Shown: positions 44,245 through 53,221 of the stretch, in pieces
How positions within the stretch are numbered: position 1 is the first letter of the stretch
Layout of the letters: each line of letters begins with the position of its first letter
Source of the DNA: UBA4732 sp963823075
GTDB lineage: Bacteria > Planctomycetota > Planctomycetia > Gemmatales > Gemmataceae
Assembly (NCBI GenBank): GCA_963823075.1
Contig: CAWGKE010000002.1
Coordinates: 186,001 to 250,000, forward strand
Direction of reading: 5' to 3'
DNA length: 64,000 nt
Notes under the pieces: model-generated
The model's database searches: none
Told to the model about the DNA's origin: nothing
What the model saw: the letters and a program-made list of their open reading frames with translations, nothing else
Program-made: the position numbers and the translations under genes

Positions 44245-45591
44245 GCGGTCATCATAGCAGAGGCGAGCGGCGCGGCGTCAGCCTGCCGGCGTTTATACAG
44301 ATTGCGACCATCTCTATAGCAATTGGAGCCGGGCGGGGTTTTTCCTGTTGAACGACAATAGAAATGTCCGGTCTTAACGCAATAGAAATGTCCTCCTTGG
44401 TCAGGCCAAGGAGGAGCCATGTCTATCGGCGTGCTTTCCACAGACCGGATCGCTATGAGTCAGAAGGAACGCGATGTCCTCAGGGTCCTGCACTCGGTGC
44501 AGAGCGGCCAGCGGACGCAGGCCGAGGCGGCCCGGCTGCTCGGCCTGTGCGTCCGCCAGGTCCGACGCATCCAATGCAAGCTGGAGGCCGAAGGCGACGC
44601 CGCCCTCGTGCACGGCCTGCGCGGCCGGCCCTCCAACCACCGGCCCGACCCCGCCTTCCGCCGGGCCGTGCTGGCGGCCTACCGCACCCGCTACGCGGAC
44701 TTCGGCCCCACCTTCGCCGCCGAGAAGCTGGCCGGGGAGGGCCTGACGGTCGGCCCGCAGACGCTGCGCCGCTGGCTGATCGCCGAGGGGCTGTGGCAAC
44801 GCAAGCGTCGCCGCGACCCGCACCGCAGCCGCCGGCCGCGCCGGGCCTGCTTCGGGGAGCTGGTTCAGATGGACGCCTCGGTGCATGACTGGCTGGAGGG
44901 CCGCGGCGAGGAGATGGTCCTGATCGGCATGATCGACGACGCCACCAACCGCACCCTGGCGCGCTTCTACCCGGCCGGCACGGTCGAGGCGCATATGGAC
45001 CTGGCCGGCCGCTGGCTGCGGCGTTTCGGCCGGCCGGTGGCGTTGTACACCGACCGGCACAGCATCTTCGAGCCGCAGGACAAGGGCCGCGCCCTGCCCG
45101 ACGCGGAGACGCAGTTCGGGCGGGCCCTGCGGGAGCTGGGCATCGAGCTGATCCGGCGCACAGCCCGCAGGCCAAGGGCCGCGTCGAGCGGTCCTTCGGC
45201 ACGGCCCAGGACCGCTGGGTCAAGGAGCTGCGCCTGGCGGGCGTGACGACGCTGGCGGGGGCCAACGCCGTGCTGGAGCGGCTGCTGCCGACGCACAACC
45301 GCCGCTTCGTCAAGCCGGCGCGCCAGGCGGCCGACGGGCACCGGCCGCTGGGTCCGGGTCACGACCTGGCGGCGATCCTGAGCATCCAGGAGGGGCGGGT
45401 GGTGTCCAACGACTACACGGTGCGCTTCCGCAACCGCTTCTACCAGTTGCTGCCGCCGGTGCATGCGGGGGAGCGGGGCGGTCGGGTGGTGATCGAGCTG
45501 CGCCTGGACGGGAGTATGGCGATCCGCTTCCGGGGCAAGTACCTGAAGTACCGCGAGATCCCGCCGGGTTGCGGCCCTGGGGGCTCCGCCC

Positions 45592-47029
45592 CATAGGCAT
45601 CAACTTAGGGTAAAGCGGAGGGAACTCCTTTGTTAGCATGGGGTTGACCATAACACCGTGCCAACGGGAAGGAGTCCCCTCCATGATCCGTACTGTAACG
45701 CTGTGTGCGGCCGCTTTGCAAAGCCTTTTGTTCGCCAAGGCCGAGGCGGCGGCCCAAGCCGTGGGCCTGGTGCAACGCCGCCGCCGCCTCAGCGGGGCGC
45801 AATGGGTGCAGACGCTCGTGTTCGGCTGGATGCGTCAACCCGACGCTACCCTGGAGGACCTGACCGACGAGGCGGCGCGGCTGGGGGCGGCCATCACGCC
45901 GCAGGGGCTGGACGCCTGGTTCGTCCCGGAGGCGGCCGAGTGCCTTAAGCGCTTGGCCGCGGAAGCGGTCGGCGTGCTGCTGGAGACGACGGCGGCGGCC
46001 ATCCCGTTGCTGCGACGCTTCCGCCGCGTGTCGGTGGAGGACTGCACGGTGGTGGCCTTGCCGGCCTGCCTGGCGGAGGCCTACCCCGGCTGCGGCGGCA
46101 ACGACGCGGAGGGCCGCGACCAAGCGGCCCTGAAGATGTACGTGCGCATGGACCTTACGGACGGGGCCGTGACCGACCTGGCCTTCCAGCCGGGCAAGCA
46201 GCCGGACGTGGCGGCGGGTCAAGAGGCGGCGCCGTTGCCGGCCGGCTCGCTGCGGCTGAAGGATTTGGGCTTCTTCGACCTGCACATGGCGGCCCGGGAC
46301 AGCCGGGCCGGGGTGCATTGGGTCAGCCGGCTGCCCAGCGGCGTGACGCTGCGGGAAGGCGACCGGCCGGCCGAGTCGATCGCGGCGTTCCTGCAACGGC
46401 AGGTCGAGGACGCGGTGGACGTGGGGGTGCGCGTGGGCCAGGAGAGGCCGTTGACGTGCCGGCTGATGGCGGTGCGTTGCCCCGAGGCGGTGCGGCAAAA
46501 GCGGCTGCGGAAGCTGGGCCAACGGGCCCGCAAGAAGGGGCGGCCGGTGAGCGACCCGCCAGCGCGAGTTGTGCGGCTGGACGGTGCTGATCACCGACCT
46601 GGCGGCAGGAGAACTGACGTTCGACGAGGCCTGGGTGCTGTACCGGGCGCGTTGGCAGATCGAGTTGTTGTTCAAGCTGTGGAAGGGCCGGGGCGGGCTG
46701 GCGCGGTCGCGAGGGCGGCGGGGCGACCGGGTGCTGTGCGAGGTGCTGGCCAAGCTGGTGGCGATGCTGGTACAACACTGGTTGCTGCTGACGGCGGGCC
46801 CGTGGCTGGACGGGCGGGCGGCGACGCGCAAGGTGCGTCGGCTGCGTCGGCTGCTCACGGAGTTGGTCGAGGCCTTGGGCGAACGCGCGGCGTTGGAGGC
46901 CGTGCTGCGCAGGATCGGGGAGGAATTGCATCGCCTTCGTCCTCGCAACCGGCGTAAGAAAAAGCCGGGGACCATCGAGCTACTGAACGAACCGGGGCGA
47001 GCGAGGTTAGGCGTAAGTTGATGCCTATG
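45592..47029 (+). mobile_element. IS4-family insertion sequence, nested
   Basis: 1,438 bp. Terminal inverted repeats begin CATAGGCATCAACTTA on both ends (16 identical bases at 45592 and, as complement, ending at 47029). It is flanked by an 11-base duplication GGGCTCCGCCC (45581-45591 and 47030-47040), the length typical of IS4/IS231-type elements. It is inserted near the 3' end of the ISNCY transposase. Confidence 0.94.
45683..47021 (+). CDS. IS4-family transposase, frameshifted
   Basis: ATG at 45683 (MIRTVTLCAAALQSLLFAKA) after AAGGAG. About 446 residues once a +1 shift near 46557 (an extra C in GACCCGCC) is bridged. DDE residues lie in VEDCTVVALP and LTDGAVTDLAFQPG. The IS4 signature Y-(2)-R-(3)-E-(6)-K appears as YRARWQIELLFKLWK in the second frame. 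It fills the element from end to end. The shift is probably a sequence error because both halves are otherwise intact. Confidence 0.9.
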
Positions 47030-47352
47030 GGGCTCCGCCCCCAGACCCCCGGAGTTTAACGCATCGGCGGCCGACGCCAGCGGGGGAAAAGCGAACCGGG
47101 ACCCCTCTTCGGGGTCCCGGTCGCCTGGCGTACAGCCGACCGACGGGCGCTCGGGTCGCACTCCTGCGGAGCCCTATCCTCCCGACGGCGGGGCGGACGA
47201 TAACAAGAAGGGGCCACACCGTCCAGCCGAGGACCACCCGTGGAGGAAGCCGTTCAAGCGGAAGAAGTGACAACGTCCGGACACCGGACATTTCTACTGT
47301 CGCCGAAATGCGGACATTTCTATTGTTGCCTGACACCGGGCGGGGTTTTTCC

Positions 47353-47383
47353 TTGACGATCCGAAACCGATGTGCTGCACTAT
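47353..47383 (+). promoter_or_regulatory. Possible promoter abutting the ISNCY target duplication
   Basis: TTGACG at 47353-47358 is followed, after 19 bases, by CACTAT (47378-47383). The -35 box begins one base after the right copy of the 17-base target duplication, so the IS sits directly upstream of this promoter. The spacing is longer than ideal. Confidence 0.35.
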
Positions 47384-47463
47384 TTCGGAGCGTTCACTTC
47401 GGGGCGGCGGCCGCCTCAAGGTGCATCGTTCCCGAGGGAATCGAAAAGAGGGCAGGGTCGAAC

Positions 47464-48309
47464 ATGGCGATGAAGCGCGTTTTCTGGCTGACGGCCCTGG
47501 CAGCCGGCGTTCTGTCCCTGGCGGGGGCCGGAACAACCTTCCCGGCCATGGCGGCGGGGCCGGACGACGAGGACGTGCTGCCCGGCAAGGAGCCGAAGCT
47601 GCCCCTGGAAGAGCCGCGGCAGCAGGTCATCCGCGACAAAGTCGTCCAGTGGATGAAGGACCACACGACGAACGCCCGGCTTCCCGACGACGTCGCCGAA
47701 AACATCGACGGGATTCTGGCCAAGACGAACAGCTTCCGCATCGCCCTTGGCGCCGACCTCAACGACAACGGCAAGCCCTACATGATCGACTGCTGGGACA
47801 ACCGCCTGTACTTCCACGCGCTAAGCCCCGAGCAGGCCGCGACGGTGGAACTGAAGCCGCTCAGCCTGGTGCAGTACTCCGCGCTGGCCAAGCAGGACGC
47901 CCGTCGGCTGGCGACGCCTCTGATCCATCTGGACGACGTTCATTACAACCAGGATAGCGCCGTCAATAACGAGGAGAAGATCACCGGCCAGGTGACGCTC
48001 CAGACCAGCAAGGCCCCGGCGGACAAGTACACCCTCCGCCTGTCGTACCGCCGCGGCACGGCCCTGTGCCAGGCGTACTACGGCCTCGACACGTTGCCAA
48101 AGGCCGGCGAAACCATTTCCTTCTCCTTCTCCGCCATCAACGACAAGGACGACAAGGACAAATTCACCGGCCCGATGCCGCTTTATCTGGATCTGTGCAA
48201 GATCGTTAAAGTCAAGGAAGGCGTTTACGAAACCACCATCTTCAGCAACACCCTCGGCAAGGTGGTGGACGTCGTCCCGCTGCGCGTGGTCGCCCCCGGC
48301 CGGGAATAG
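47464..48309 (+). CDS. Secreted hypothetical protein
   Basis: 281 residues from ATG at 47464 (MAMKRVFWLTALAAGVLSLA), a clear signal peptide with cleavage likely after PAMAA. The mature part starts with an acidic linker, then a helical segment (QQVIRDKVVQWMKDHTTN) and a beta-rich half (KYTLRLSYRRGTALCQAYYG). No enzyme motif seen. The final 140 residues look like an immunoglobulin-type sandwich, but this is only an impression from strand patterns. It is convergent with trmB across a palindrome. Confidence 0.75.
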   Translation: MAMKRVFWLTALAAGVLSLAGAGTTFPAMAAGPDDEDVLPGKEPKLPLEEPRQQVIRDKVVQWMKDHTTNARLPDDVAENIDGILAKTNSFRIALGADLNDNGKPYMIDCWDNRLYFHALSPEQAATVELKPLSLVQYSALAKQDARRLATPLIHLDDVHYNQDSAVNNEEKITGQVTLQTSKAPADKYTLRLSYRRGTALCQAYYGLDTLPKAGETISFSFSAINDKDDKDKFTGPMPLYLDLCKIVKVKEGVYETTIFSNTLGKVVDVVPLRVVAPGRE

Positions 48310-48319
48310 CGACCTGTGT

Positions 48320-48353
48320 GGCGAGCGACGCGGCGGACGCCGCGCCGCTCGCC
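48320..48353. terminator. Palindrome between convergent genes
   Basis: GGCGAGCGACGCGGCG (48320-48335) pairs with CGCCGCGCCGCTCGCC (48338-48353) with one mismatch and a 2-base loop. It exactly fills the gap between the secreted-protein stop (48309) and the trmB stop (48354), and so should end transcription from both sides. Confidence 0.75.
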
Positions 48354-49127
48354 TCATTCTCTCTCCATTGCGTCCAGTTCGCGCAGCCGCCGATCCGCGT
48401 CGAACACCGGCGGCGGCAACGCTTCCGCCAGTCGCACGGCGTCGGCCGCGGCCAGGTCGCGTCGCGCGGTTCCCGAGCCGCGGAACAGCGGCAGGCCGCG
48501 CCGCAGCGCGATGATCTCGCGCCGCGTCCGGCCCTTGGGCGCGTCCGGCCAGCGGCCGATGCGTTCGTGGAAATCGAAGAACATCGGGACGAGGGCGCGG
48601 ATGTAGCGCCAGTATCCGGGGTTGTCCGTCTGCACGAAGAAAAGGCCGCCGGGGACGAGGGCGCGGTGGACCAGCGCGAGGAACGCCGGCGTGATGAGCC
48701 GCATATACACCCGAGCGGGGTCGTAATACGGCTGGGGGTGGTAGCAGTGGATCTCGGCCGCGGCGCCGGCCGGGAGGAGGCGTTCGACGAGTGCGCGGCC
48801 GTCCACGACGGCGAAGCGGATGTTCGTCAGGCCGCGCTGGTTGGCGCGGCGCGTGGCGTAGCGGATGACGACCGGCAGCACGTCGGCGCCGAGGTGGTCG
48901 AGGTCGGGCCGCCAGACGGCGCTGCCGAGGAGGAATCGGCCGTTGCCGCAGCCGACGTCCACCACCAGCGGAGCGGTTCGGCCGAACAGGGCGGCAAGGT
49001 CGAGCGCTCCCTCGGCGGGCAGCTTCTTGAGGGCGGTCTGCGTCCAGAGCGCGGCGTCCAGGATCTCGCCGGCGATCGGCACGCCGAACTCGCGCTCGAT
49101 GCGCCGGCGAGGTTTGTCGGGCTTCAT
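48354..49127 (-). CDS. trmB: tRNA (guanine-N7-)-methyltransferase
   Basis: 257 residues from ATG at 49127 (MKPDKPRRRIEREFGVPIAG). SAM-binding motif I is VVDVGCGNGRFLL, and a post-motif II region LTNIRFAVVDGRALVERL follows. The TrmB-specific region IHCYHPQPYYDP stands where most members have FPDPWPKKRH, a lineage-type variation. It is followed by RALVPGGLFFVQTDNPGYW, typical for the family. TrmB methylates G46 of tRNA. No operon partner: the next gene upstream is divergent, 118 bases away. Confidence 0.87.
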   Translation of the reverse strand: MKPDKPRRRIEREFGVPIAGEILDAALWTQTALKKLPAEGALDLAALFGRTAPLVVDVGCGNGRFLLGSAVWRPDLDHLGADVLPVVIRYATRRANQRGLTNIRFAVVDGRALVERLLPAGAAAEIHCYHPQPYYDPARVYMRLITPAFLALVHRALVPGGLFFVQTDNPGYWRYIRALVPMFFDFHERIGRWPDAPKGRTRREIIALRRGLPLFRGSGTARRDLAAADAVRLAEALPPPVFDADRRLRELDAMERE

Positions 49128-49244
49128 GAATCGCCTCCCGTGGCATCTTACGCCAGCCAGCCGATCGCGTCGCGGCGGCATTCTGCTTGCATTTCCTTTT
49201 CGATACGATGAAATGCAAGGGTCGCCCCCGGGAGGAACCTGCTC

Positions 49245-49955
49245 ATGACGATGCACCCCTACGTACTCGCCCTGACGGCCGGCCTGACGCTGGCCGCCGC
49301 CGCCCCGGCCGCGGAAGTTCGCGGCGTCGTCAGCCGAGTGGACATGGATAAAAAAGAGCTGGTTTTGGAAGGGCGCGGCCTGGGCGTCCGCGGGGCCGTG
49401 CTGGTGTTCACCCTGCCGGACCAGACGCCCGTGCTGTTCGGCGACCAGCCGGGCGCACTGTCCGACCTGGAAGTTGGCCGCCGGGTCCGGGTGCAGTACG
49501 ACGTGGACGACGGGCGGCAGATCGCCCGGACGATTCACGTTCTCGGCGGACCCAAACCGGCCGGGACGCCGGCGCCGATCGCGGCCCCGCCCGCGACCGG
49601 CGACGCGCTGACGGGGGTGCTGCGGCACGTCGGCTACAGCGACCGCGAGGTGACGGTGATCGGCCCCAGCCCCAAGGGGGCGGCCACGGAAACGACGGTG
49701 GCGGTGCCGGAGTCGGCGCGGATCGTGAAGGACGGCAAGGAGGCGACGCTGAACGACCTCAAGGAGGGCGATACGGCGACGGTGCGGGTCGAGAACAAGG
49801 ATGGCCGGCCGGCCGCGGCTTCCATCCTGGTGGGGCCAGGCGGCGCGGCGGGCCAGGCGGCCAAGCCGAAGGCGGACGTGGTCCCGAAGCTGCGCCTGCT
49901 GCTGAAGATCGCCGACCAGATGTTGCAGGGAATGGAGAACAAAAACGGTCGGTAA
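49245..49955 (+). CDS. Secreted protein with two small beta-barrel-like domains
   Basis: 236 residues from ATG at 49245; signal peptide MTMHPYVLALTAGLTLAAAA. Two similar segments follow, about residues 24-95 (VRGVVSRVDMDKKELVLEGRG) and 120-190 (LTGVLRHVGYSDREVTVIGP). Each is followed by 'DLEVGRRVRVQYD' or 'DLKEGDTATVRVEN'. This repeated pattern resembles OB-fold-like DUF5666-type domains. The C-terminus has a helix (LRLLLKIADQMLQGM). Periplasmic; function unknown. Confidence 0.75.
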   Translation: MTMHPYVLALTAGLTLAAAAPAAEVRGVVSRVDMDKKELVLEGRGLGVRGAVLVFTLPDQTPVLFGDQPGALSDLEVGRRVRVQYDVDDGRQIARTIHVLGGPKPAGTPAPIAAPPATGDALTGVLRHVGYSDREVTVIGPSPKGAATETTVAVPESARIVKDGKEATLNDLKEGDTATVRVENKDGRPAAASILVGPGGAAGQAAKPKADVVPKLRLLLKIADQMLQGMENKNGR

Positions 49956-49964
49956 TTTGTTCAG

Positions 49965-49985
49965 CCGCGGTTCGCGGAACCGCGG
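49965..49985. terminator. Short palindrome after the secreted-protein gene
   Basis: CCGCGGTTC-GCG-GAACCGCGG, a 9-bp perfect stem with a 3-base loop, 9 bases after the stop at 49955. Related in sequence to the 30-bp palindrome at 6143-6207. Probably a weak terminator or a dispersed repeat. Confidence 0.55.
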
Positions 49986-50021
49986 CCAATAGGAAATCGG
50001 ACCTTAATCCCTTGGTTTTCA

Positions 50022-50051
50022 TTGACTGCGCGCCGCGCTATGGTAGCATAA
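50022..50051 (+). promoter_or_regulatory. Possible sigma-70-type promoter
   Basis: TTGACT (50022-50027) and GCATAA (50046-50051) with 18-base spacing, similar in layout to the one at 20975. It is about 90 bases upstream of the coiled-coil protein start at 50143. Confidence 0.35.
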
Positions 50052-50142
50052 GTTCGTTCCCGCCTCTCCGGGAAGCGCGGCCCAGTTGTCCTGTAGTTTG
50101 GTTCTCTCTAATGCGCGCGCCCGGCGCCGAGCACAAGCACCC

Positions 50143-51285
50143 ATGCCATCGGTTACTGTAAAAACCGGGGGGACGCACCAGTTCGGCAGTCCCGGCGAGG
50201 CCGCCGAGTTTCTGGACCTCTTCCTGGAAAAAGCCGGTTTCGTGAAGGAATTTCGCTGGGAGGCGCGTCTGGAGAAGACGGCCCATTGCAGTTGGGACTC
50301 GCCGCCCGTCCGGGTGGTTGGTTACAAGCACTGGGTCATTTACCTGCGCGTCAAACCGTCCATCAACGCCACGGTCGATCACTTCGTCAGTCTCCTCATC
50401 CCGGACGGTTCCGGTTACGCCGCCGAGACGGTTTACCGGCAGCTCAAAGGCCTGGTTAAAGGCTTCAACCGTTTCGTCCGCACCAACGGTCATCGCAAGA
50501 AGACACTGGAGCCAGTCATGGAGCGCGAGGCGATTCCGACGATCCCGTCCCCCGCGCCCGCCGGGCCGCCCGAGGATGAAGCGCTCGTCAACGGCGCGCC
50601 GGCGCCCGAATCCGCGGTGGAAGACGCGGCGGCCGTCAACGGGGCTGCCCCGCCGCCGGTCGAGGAAACCGTTGACGTCGCCTCGGCGCCGTCGTTCGAC
50701 AGCCTCGACAGCCTCGCCGGCGTCACCCGCCACCCGGACAAGCTCCGCTACGTCCTGACGCACATCGACCGCGTATCGCAGCTGGGCATGCGCGACGCGC
50801 TGTCGTTCAAGAAGACGCTCCGGCGCGAGTGCGGCTGGACGCACCACCCGCTCCGCGCCACCTCGCTGATCCTGGCCTGGCTGGTCAAGAACGGCTACGT
50901 CGCCAAGGTCTTCGATGAGAACGAGGTGGTGACGAACTACACCCTGACGCAGCGCGGCCAGGGTTTCGTCTCCTCCGAGCCGCGAACCGAGACGGCGGGG
51001 GGGGCGGCAGCGCGGCCGGCCCCGAAGACGGCGCCGCCGAAGCCCGAACCGCAGATCGACCACGGCGACTTGCTGATCCGCTTCCGCGACAAGGCGCAGG
51101 AGTTGGCCGACGCGGGCCGGCGGCTGGAGATGAACCGGCAGAAATACAAGGAATTGCAAGGGCAAATAAAGCAATTGGACGACGAGTACCACGAGATCGC
51201 CAAGCTGCTGCTCGTCAACCGCGAGGCGACCTCGCTGCTGGCGCGGCTGCTGGAGATTCAGGGGTCGGTGCCGGTCAAGACGTGA
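50143..51285 (+). CDS. Hypothetical protein with wHTH-like and coiled-coil regions
   Basis: 380 residues from ATG at 50143 (MPSVTVKTGGTHQFGSPG). Residues 1-120 form a compact alpha/beta region (HWVIYLRVKPSINATVDHFV). A Pro/Ala-rich linker follows (about 125-195). Then a winged-helix-like segment (HPLRATSLILAWLVKNGYVAK, NYTLTQRGQGFV; about 215-280) and a final coiled coil (about 315-370). The helix-turn-helix reading is tentative. The gene is followed within 150 bases by the riboswitch, which points away from it. Function unknown. Confidence 0.75.
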   Translation: MPSVTVKTGGTHQFGSPGEAAEFLDLFLEKAGFVKEFRWEARLEKTAHCSWDSPPVRVVGYKHWVIYLRVKPSINATVDHFVSLLIPDGSGYAAETVYRQLKGLVKGFNRFVRTNGHRKKTLEPVMEREAIPTIPSPAPAGPPEDEALVNGAPAPESAVEDAAAVNGAAPPPVEETVDVASAPSFDSLDSLAGVTRHPDKLRYVLTHIDRVSQLGMRDALSFKKTLRRECGWTHHPLRATSLILAWLVKNGYVAKVFDENEVVTNYTLTQRGQGFVSSEPRTETAGGAAARPAPKTAPPKPEPQIDHGDLLIRFRDKAQELADAGRRLEMNRQKYKELQGQIKQLDDEYHEIAKLLLVNREATSLLARLLEIQGSVPVKT

Positions 51286-51330
51286 GCCGCGCGGCGCCGC
51301 GCGGATTTTCCGAAAAAAGCGCGTCGGCCG

Positions 51331-51358
51331 TTTGCACGACCGGGAAACATGTTCTAAT
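51331..51358 (+). promoter_or_regulatory. Possible promoter for the riboswitch transcript
   Basis: TTTGCA (51331-51336) and TCTAAT (51353-51358), 16 bases apart, in an AT-richer patch. It would start transcription about 60 bases before the riboswitch aptamer. The match is moderate. Confidence 0.35.
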
Positions 51359-51424
51359 GTTGGGGTGTGAAGGGGACGCCCGCCCCGGAACAAGGACGAG
51401 CGACGGTGAACATTCGGCCGTCGT

Positions 51425-51530
51425 CCTCGACAAAGGCAAACCCGTCGCGAGGCGGGGACGCAAAGCTATGGGCTCTTACATCGTCCCGAGGGGGGGACGA
51501 TTTAAGGCTGCCAGGCTACCGAAGGGATGG
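51425..51530 (+). ncRNA. Cyclic-di-GMP-I (GEMM) riboswitch aptamer
   Basis: The conserved GEMM blocks occur in order. AAAGGCAAACCCGTCGCGAG includes a GNRA tetraloop on P2. GGGGACGCAAAGCTATGGG is the central invariant GACGCAAAGC. Then a P3 hairpin follows (CATCGTCCC...GGGGGACGAT), then AAGGCTGCCAGGCTACCGAA, which is the tetraloop receptor strand. This matches the class sensing the bacterial second messenger cyclic di-GMP. A related subclass binds cyclic GMP-AMP; separating them needs a covariance alignment around the base equivalent to Vc2 G20. The terminator after it is the likely expression platform. Confidence 0.9.
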
Positions 51531-51557
51531 ACGGGACCCGTAAGTATGTCTGGTCGT

Positions 51558-51592
51558 CCGGCGCTCTCGCAAGAGAGCGCCGGATTTTTTTT
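51558..51592 (+). terminator. Intrinsic terminator after the riboswitch
   Basis: CCGGCGCTCTC-GCAA-GAGAGCGCCGG forms an 11-bp perfect stem with a GNRA loop. It is followed by A and eight Ts (51585-51592), the strongest intrinsic terminator in the window. It begins 28 bases after the aptamer, as in transcription-controlled riboswitches. Confidence 0.93.
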
Positions 51593-51823
51593 GCGCCGTA
51601 CTTGTCCGCGAGCCCGCAGCGCCAAGCAAGGGCGAGCAGGGTGGTTTCGCCCTCTCCAGGAACTCTCTTCGAGAATTGCGGACGTAACACAGACGTAAAG
51701 AACATTATACACGGTCGGTGCGCGTACCAACCTCCTCCCCGCGCCGCTTTCCGAGATCTGCCCGCATCGTCGTTGGGACTGCTGGCACGCCTACCGTCGG
51801 GCCGCGGTCGCGTTGGGACGCGC

Positions 51824-53221
51824 TCACGGCGCCGCCGGCTCCAGACGATAGCCCAACTCCGCCGCCTTCCGCGCCAGGCCCTTCACCTGGCGTAACCGAT
51901 ACGCCTCCTCACAGGCCCCCTGCTCCTGACGCACGTATGCCTCGCCGTACTTCAAGAGGCGGTACACCCGCTCCGCGATCTTCCGCGCCGTCGCCACCAC
52001 CGCCTTGCCGCCCCCGGCCCGCGCCGCAATCCGCCGGTAGAACGCCCCCAACGCGTTCTTGGCGTGGTGGCAGCCCTGCGCCGCCAGGCGAAACGCCCGC
52101 GCCGCACGGTTGGAGCCCCGACGCACCCGCCGGCTCCTGATCTTCCCCGCCGAACCCTGGTGCTGCGGACAGAGCCCCAGCCAACTGACGAACCGCTTGA
52201 CCGTCGGGAACTTGCTCAGGTCCGTGCCCAACTCGCTCAGGACCACCAAGGCCGTCGCCGCGTCGATGCCCTCGATCGCCGTCAGGTCCACCCCCGCCAG
52301 CCGGAACAGCGAACCGCGCACGTCGAAACGGGCTTCGTTCGCCGCCCGGCCCCGCTTGCGAGGCTTGGGCGGCAGGGGCCGGCCGCCGCTCTTGTCCGTG
52401 AAGGTCCCCAGGTAGGCTTCGACCTGCGCGTCGCACTCGTGCAGCCGCGCGTGGTAGCACTCGTACAACGCCAACGCCTGACGCAGCGCGAACAAGTGTT
52501 CCTCGCGCCAATTGCCCTGCAAGGCCCGCGCCAATTCCGCCTCCGTCCGCCGGCACCGCTCGTGACGCAACTTCGCCAACTCCCGAGGATCGCGTTCGCC
52601 GCGCAGGATCGCCTGGAGGATGGCCAGGCCCGTCACGCCGACCACGTCGCTGACCGCCTCGGTCAACTTGACGTTCATCTCCTCCAACGCCTTTTGCACG
52701 TGCTGGACGTGCTGGCCGGCGTAGCCGATCAGCATCTGCCGTTGCCGCAGGTAACCGCGCAGGACCACCACCTGATCCTCCGGCCGGAACGACGCGCTCA
52801 ACAGCCCGTAGCTGTGCAGCCGTTGAATCCATTGGCAATCCAGCACGTCGCTCTTGGGCCGGCCGGGCGCGTGCCGCGTCTGCCGCGGATCGACCAGATA
52901 GACCGCAAAGCCGCGCCGCTCCAACAGTTCGAACAGCGGCACCCAGTAGACGCCGGTCGATTCCATCGCCACCGTGGTGACGTCGCAGGCCTGGAGCCAA
53001 TCGGCGAGCGCCTCCAGGTCGGCGGTGCAGGCGCCGAAGGCGCGGACGTGGGGCGGCAGGTGGGCAGCCGGGTCGGCGGGGTCGGCGGCCACCGCCGTGG
53101 GCGGCACGGCGACGTAGTGGCGCGCCGCATGGACGTCGATGCCGGCGGCGTGCGGGTTGGTGACCCGCAGCGGCTCAGGGGAGGCGACGATACGACCGTC
53201 TTGGCGAAAGCGTGGCGTCAT
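51824..53221 (-). CDS. IS110-family DEDD recombinase (copy 1)
   Basis: 465 residues from ATG at 53221 (MTPRFRQDGRIVASPEPLRV; GAGG upstream). The N-terminal RuvC-like DEDD domain shows GIDVHAARHYVAV (first Asp), VAMESTGVYWVPLFELL (Glu) and KSDVLDCQWIQRLHSYGLL (Asp pair). A coiled middle follows, then the C-terminal transposase_20 domain: IEGIDAATALVVLSELG, FVSWLGLCPQHQGSAGK with the catalytic Ser nearby. IS110 recombinases move their element through a circular form, guided by a bridge RNA encoded in a non-coding end. Intact in this copy. Confidence 0.95.
   Translation of the reverse strand: MTPRFRQDGRIVASPEPLRVTNPHAAGIDVHAARHYVAVPPTAVAADPADPAAHLPPHVRAFGACTADLEALADWLQACDVTTVAMESTGVYWVPLFELLERRGFAVYLVDPRQTRHAPGRPKSDVLDCQWIQRLHSYGLLSASFRPEDQVVVLRGYLRQRQMLIGYAGQHVQHVQKALEEMNVKLTEAVSDVVGVTGLAILQAILRGERDPRELAKLRHERCRRTEAELARALQGNWREEHLFALRQALALYECYHARLHECDAQVEAYLGTFTDKSGGRPLPPKPRKRGRAANEARFDVRGSLFRLAGVDLTAIEGIDAATALVVLSELGTDLSKFPTVKRFVSWLGLCPQHQGSAGKIRSRRVRRGSNRAARAFRLAAQGCHHAKNALGAFYRRIAARAGGGKAVVATARKIAERVYRLLKYGEAYVRQEQGACEEAYRLRQVKGLARKAAELGYRLEPAAP

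Larger units (their letters stand above)
44419..47270 (+). pseudogene. ISNCY-family transposase, interrupted by IS4
   Basis: ATG at 44419 follows AAGGAGGAG. N-terminal helix-turn-helix (RTQAEAARLLGLCVRQVRRI), then LRGRPSNHRPD and FGPTFAAEKLAGEGL, then the DDE core: LVQMDASVHDWLEGRG, MIDDATNRTLARFY. A one-base loss near 45157 (CGGCGCAC for CGGGCGCAC) shifts the frame; coding resumes SPQAKGRVERSFGTAQDRW. At 45591 the IS4 element interrupts it. Beyond 47040 the same frame stays open and ends DHPWRKPFKRKK at 47270, the usual family tail. Removing the IS4 and one target copy restores a continuous tail, which proves the order of events. Confidence 0.92.
44346..47335 (+). mobile_element. ISNCY/IS1202-type insertion sequence carrying a nested IS4
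   Basis: Ends are TGTTGAACGACAATAGAAAT... and, in reverse complement, TGTCAGGCAACAATAGAAAT..., 24-base imperfect inverted repeats with TGT/ACA tips. A 17-base target duplication, CCGGGCGGGGTTTTTCC, flanks it at 44329-44345 and 47336-47352. Each end carries a second subterminal copy of AATAGAAATGTCC (44380-44393; complement 47286-47300), likely transposase sites. Total 2,990 bp, of which about 1,450 bp is the inserted IS4 plus its duplicated target. Long target duplications are known for the IS1202 group. Confidence 0.92.
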
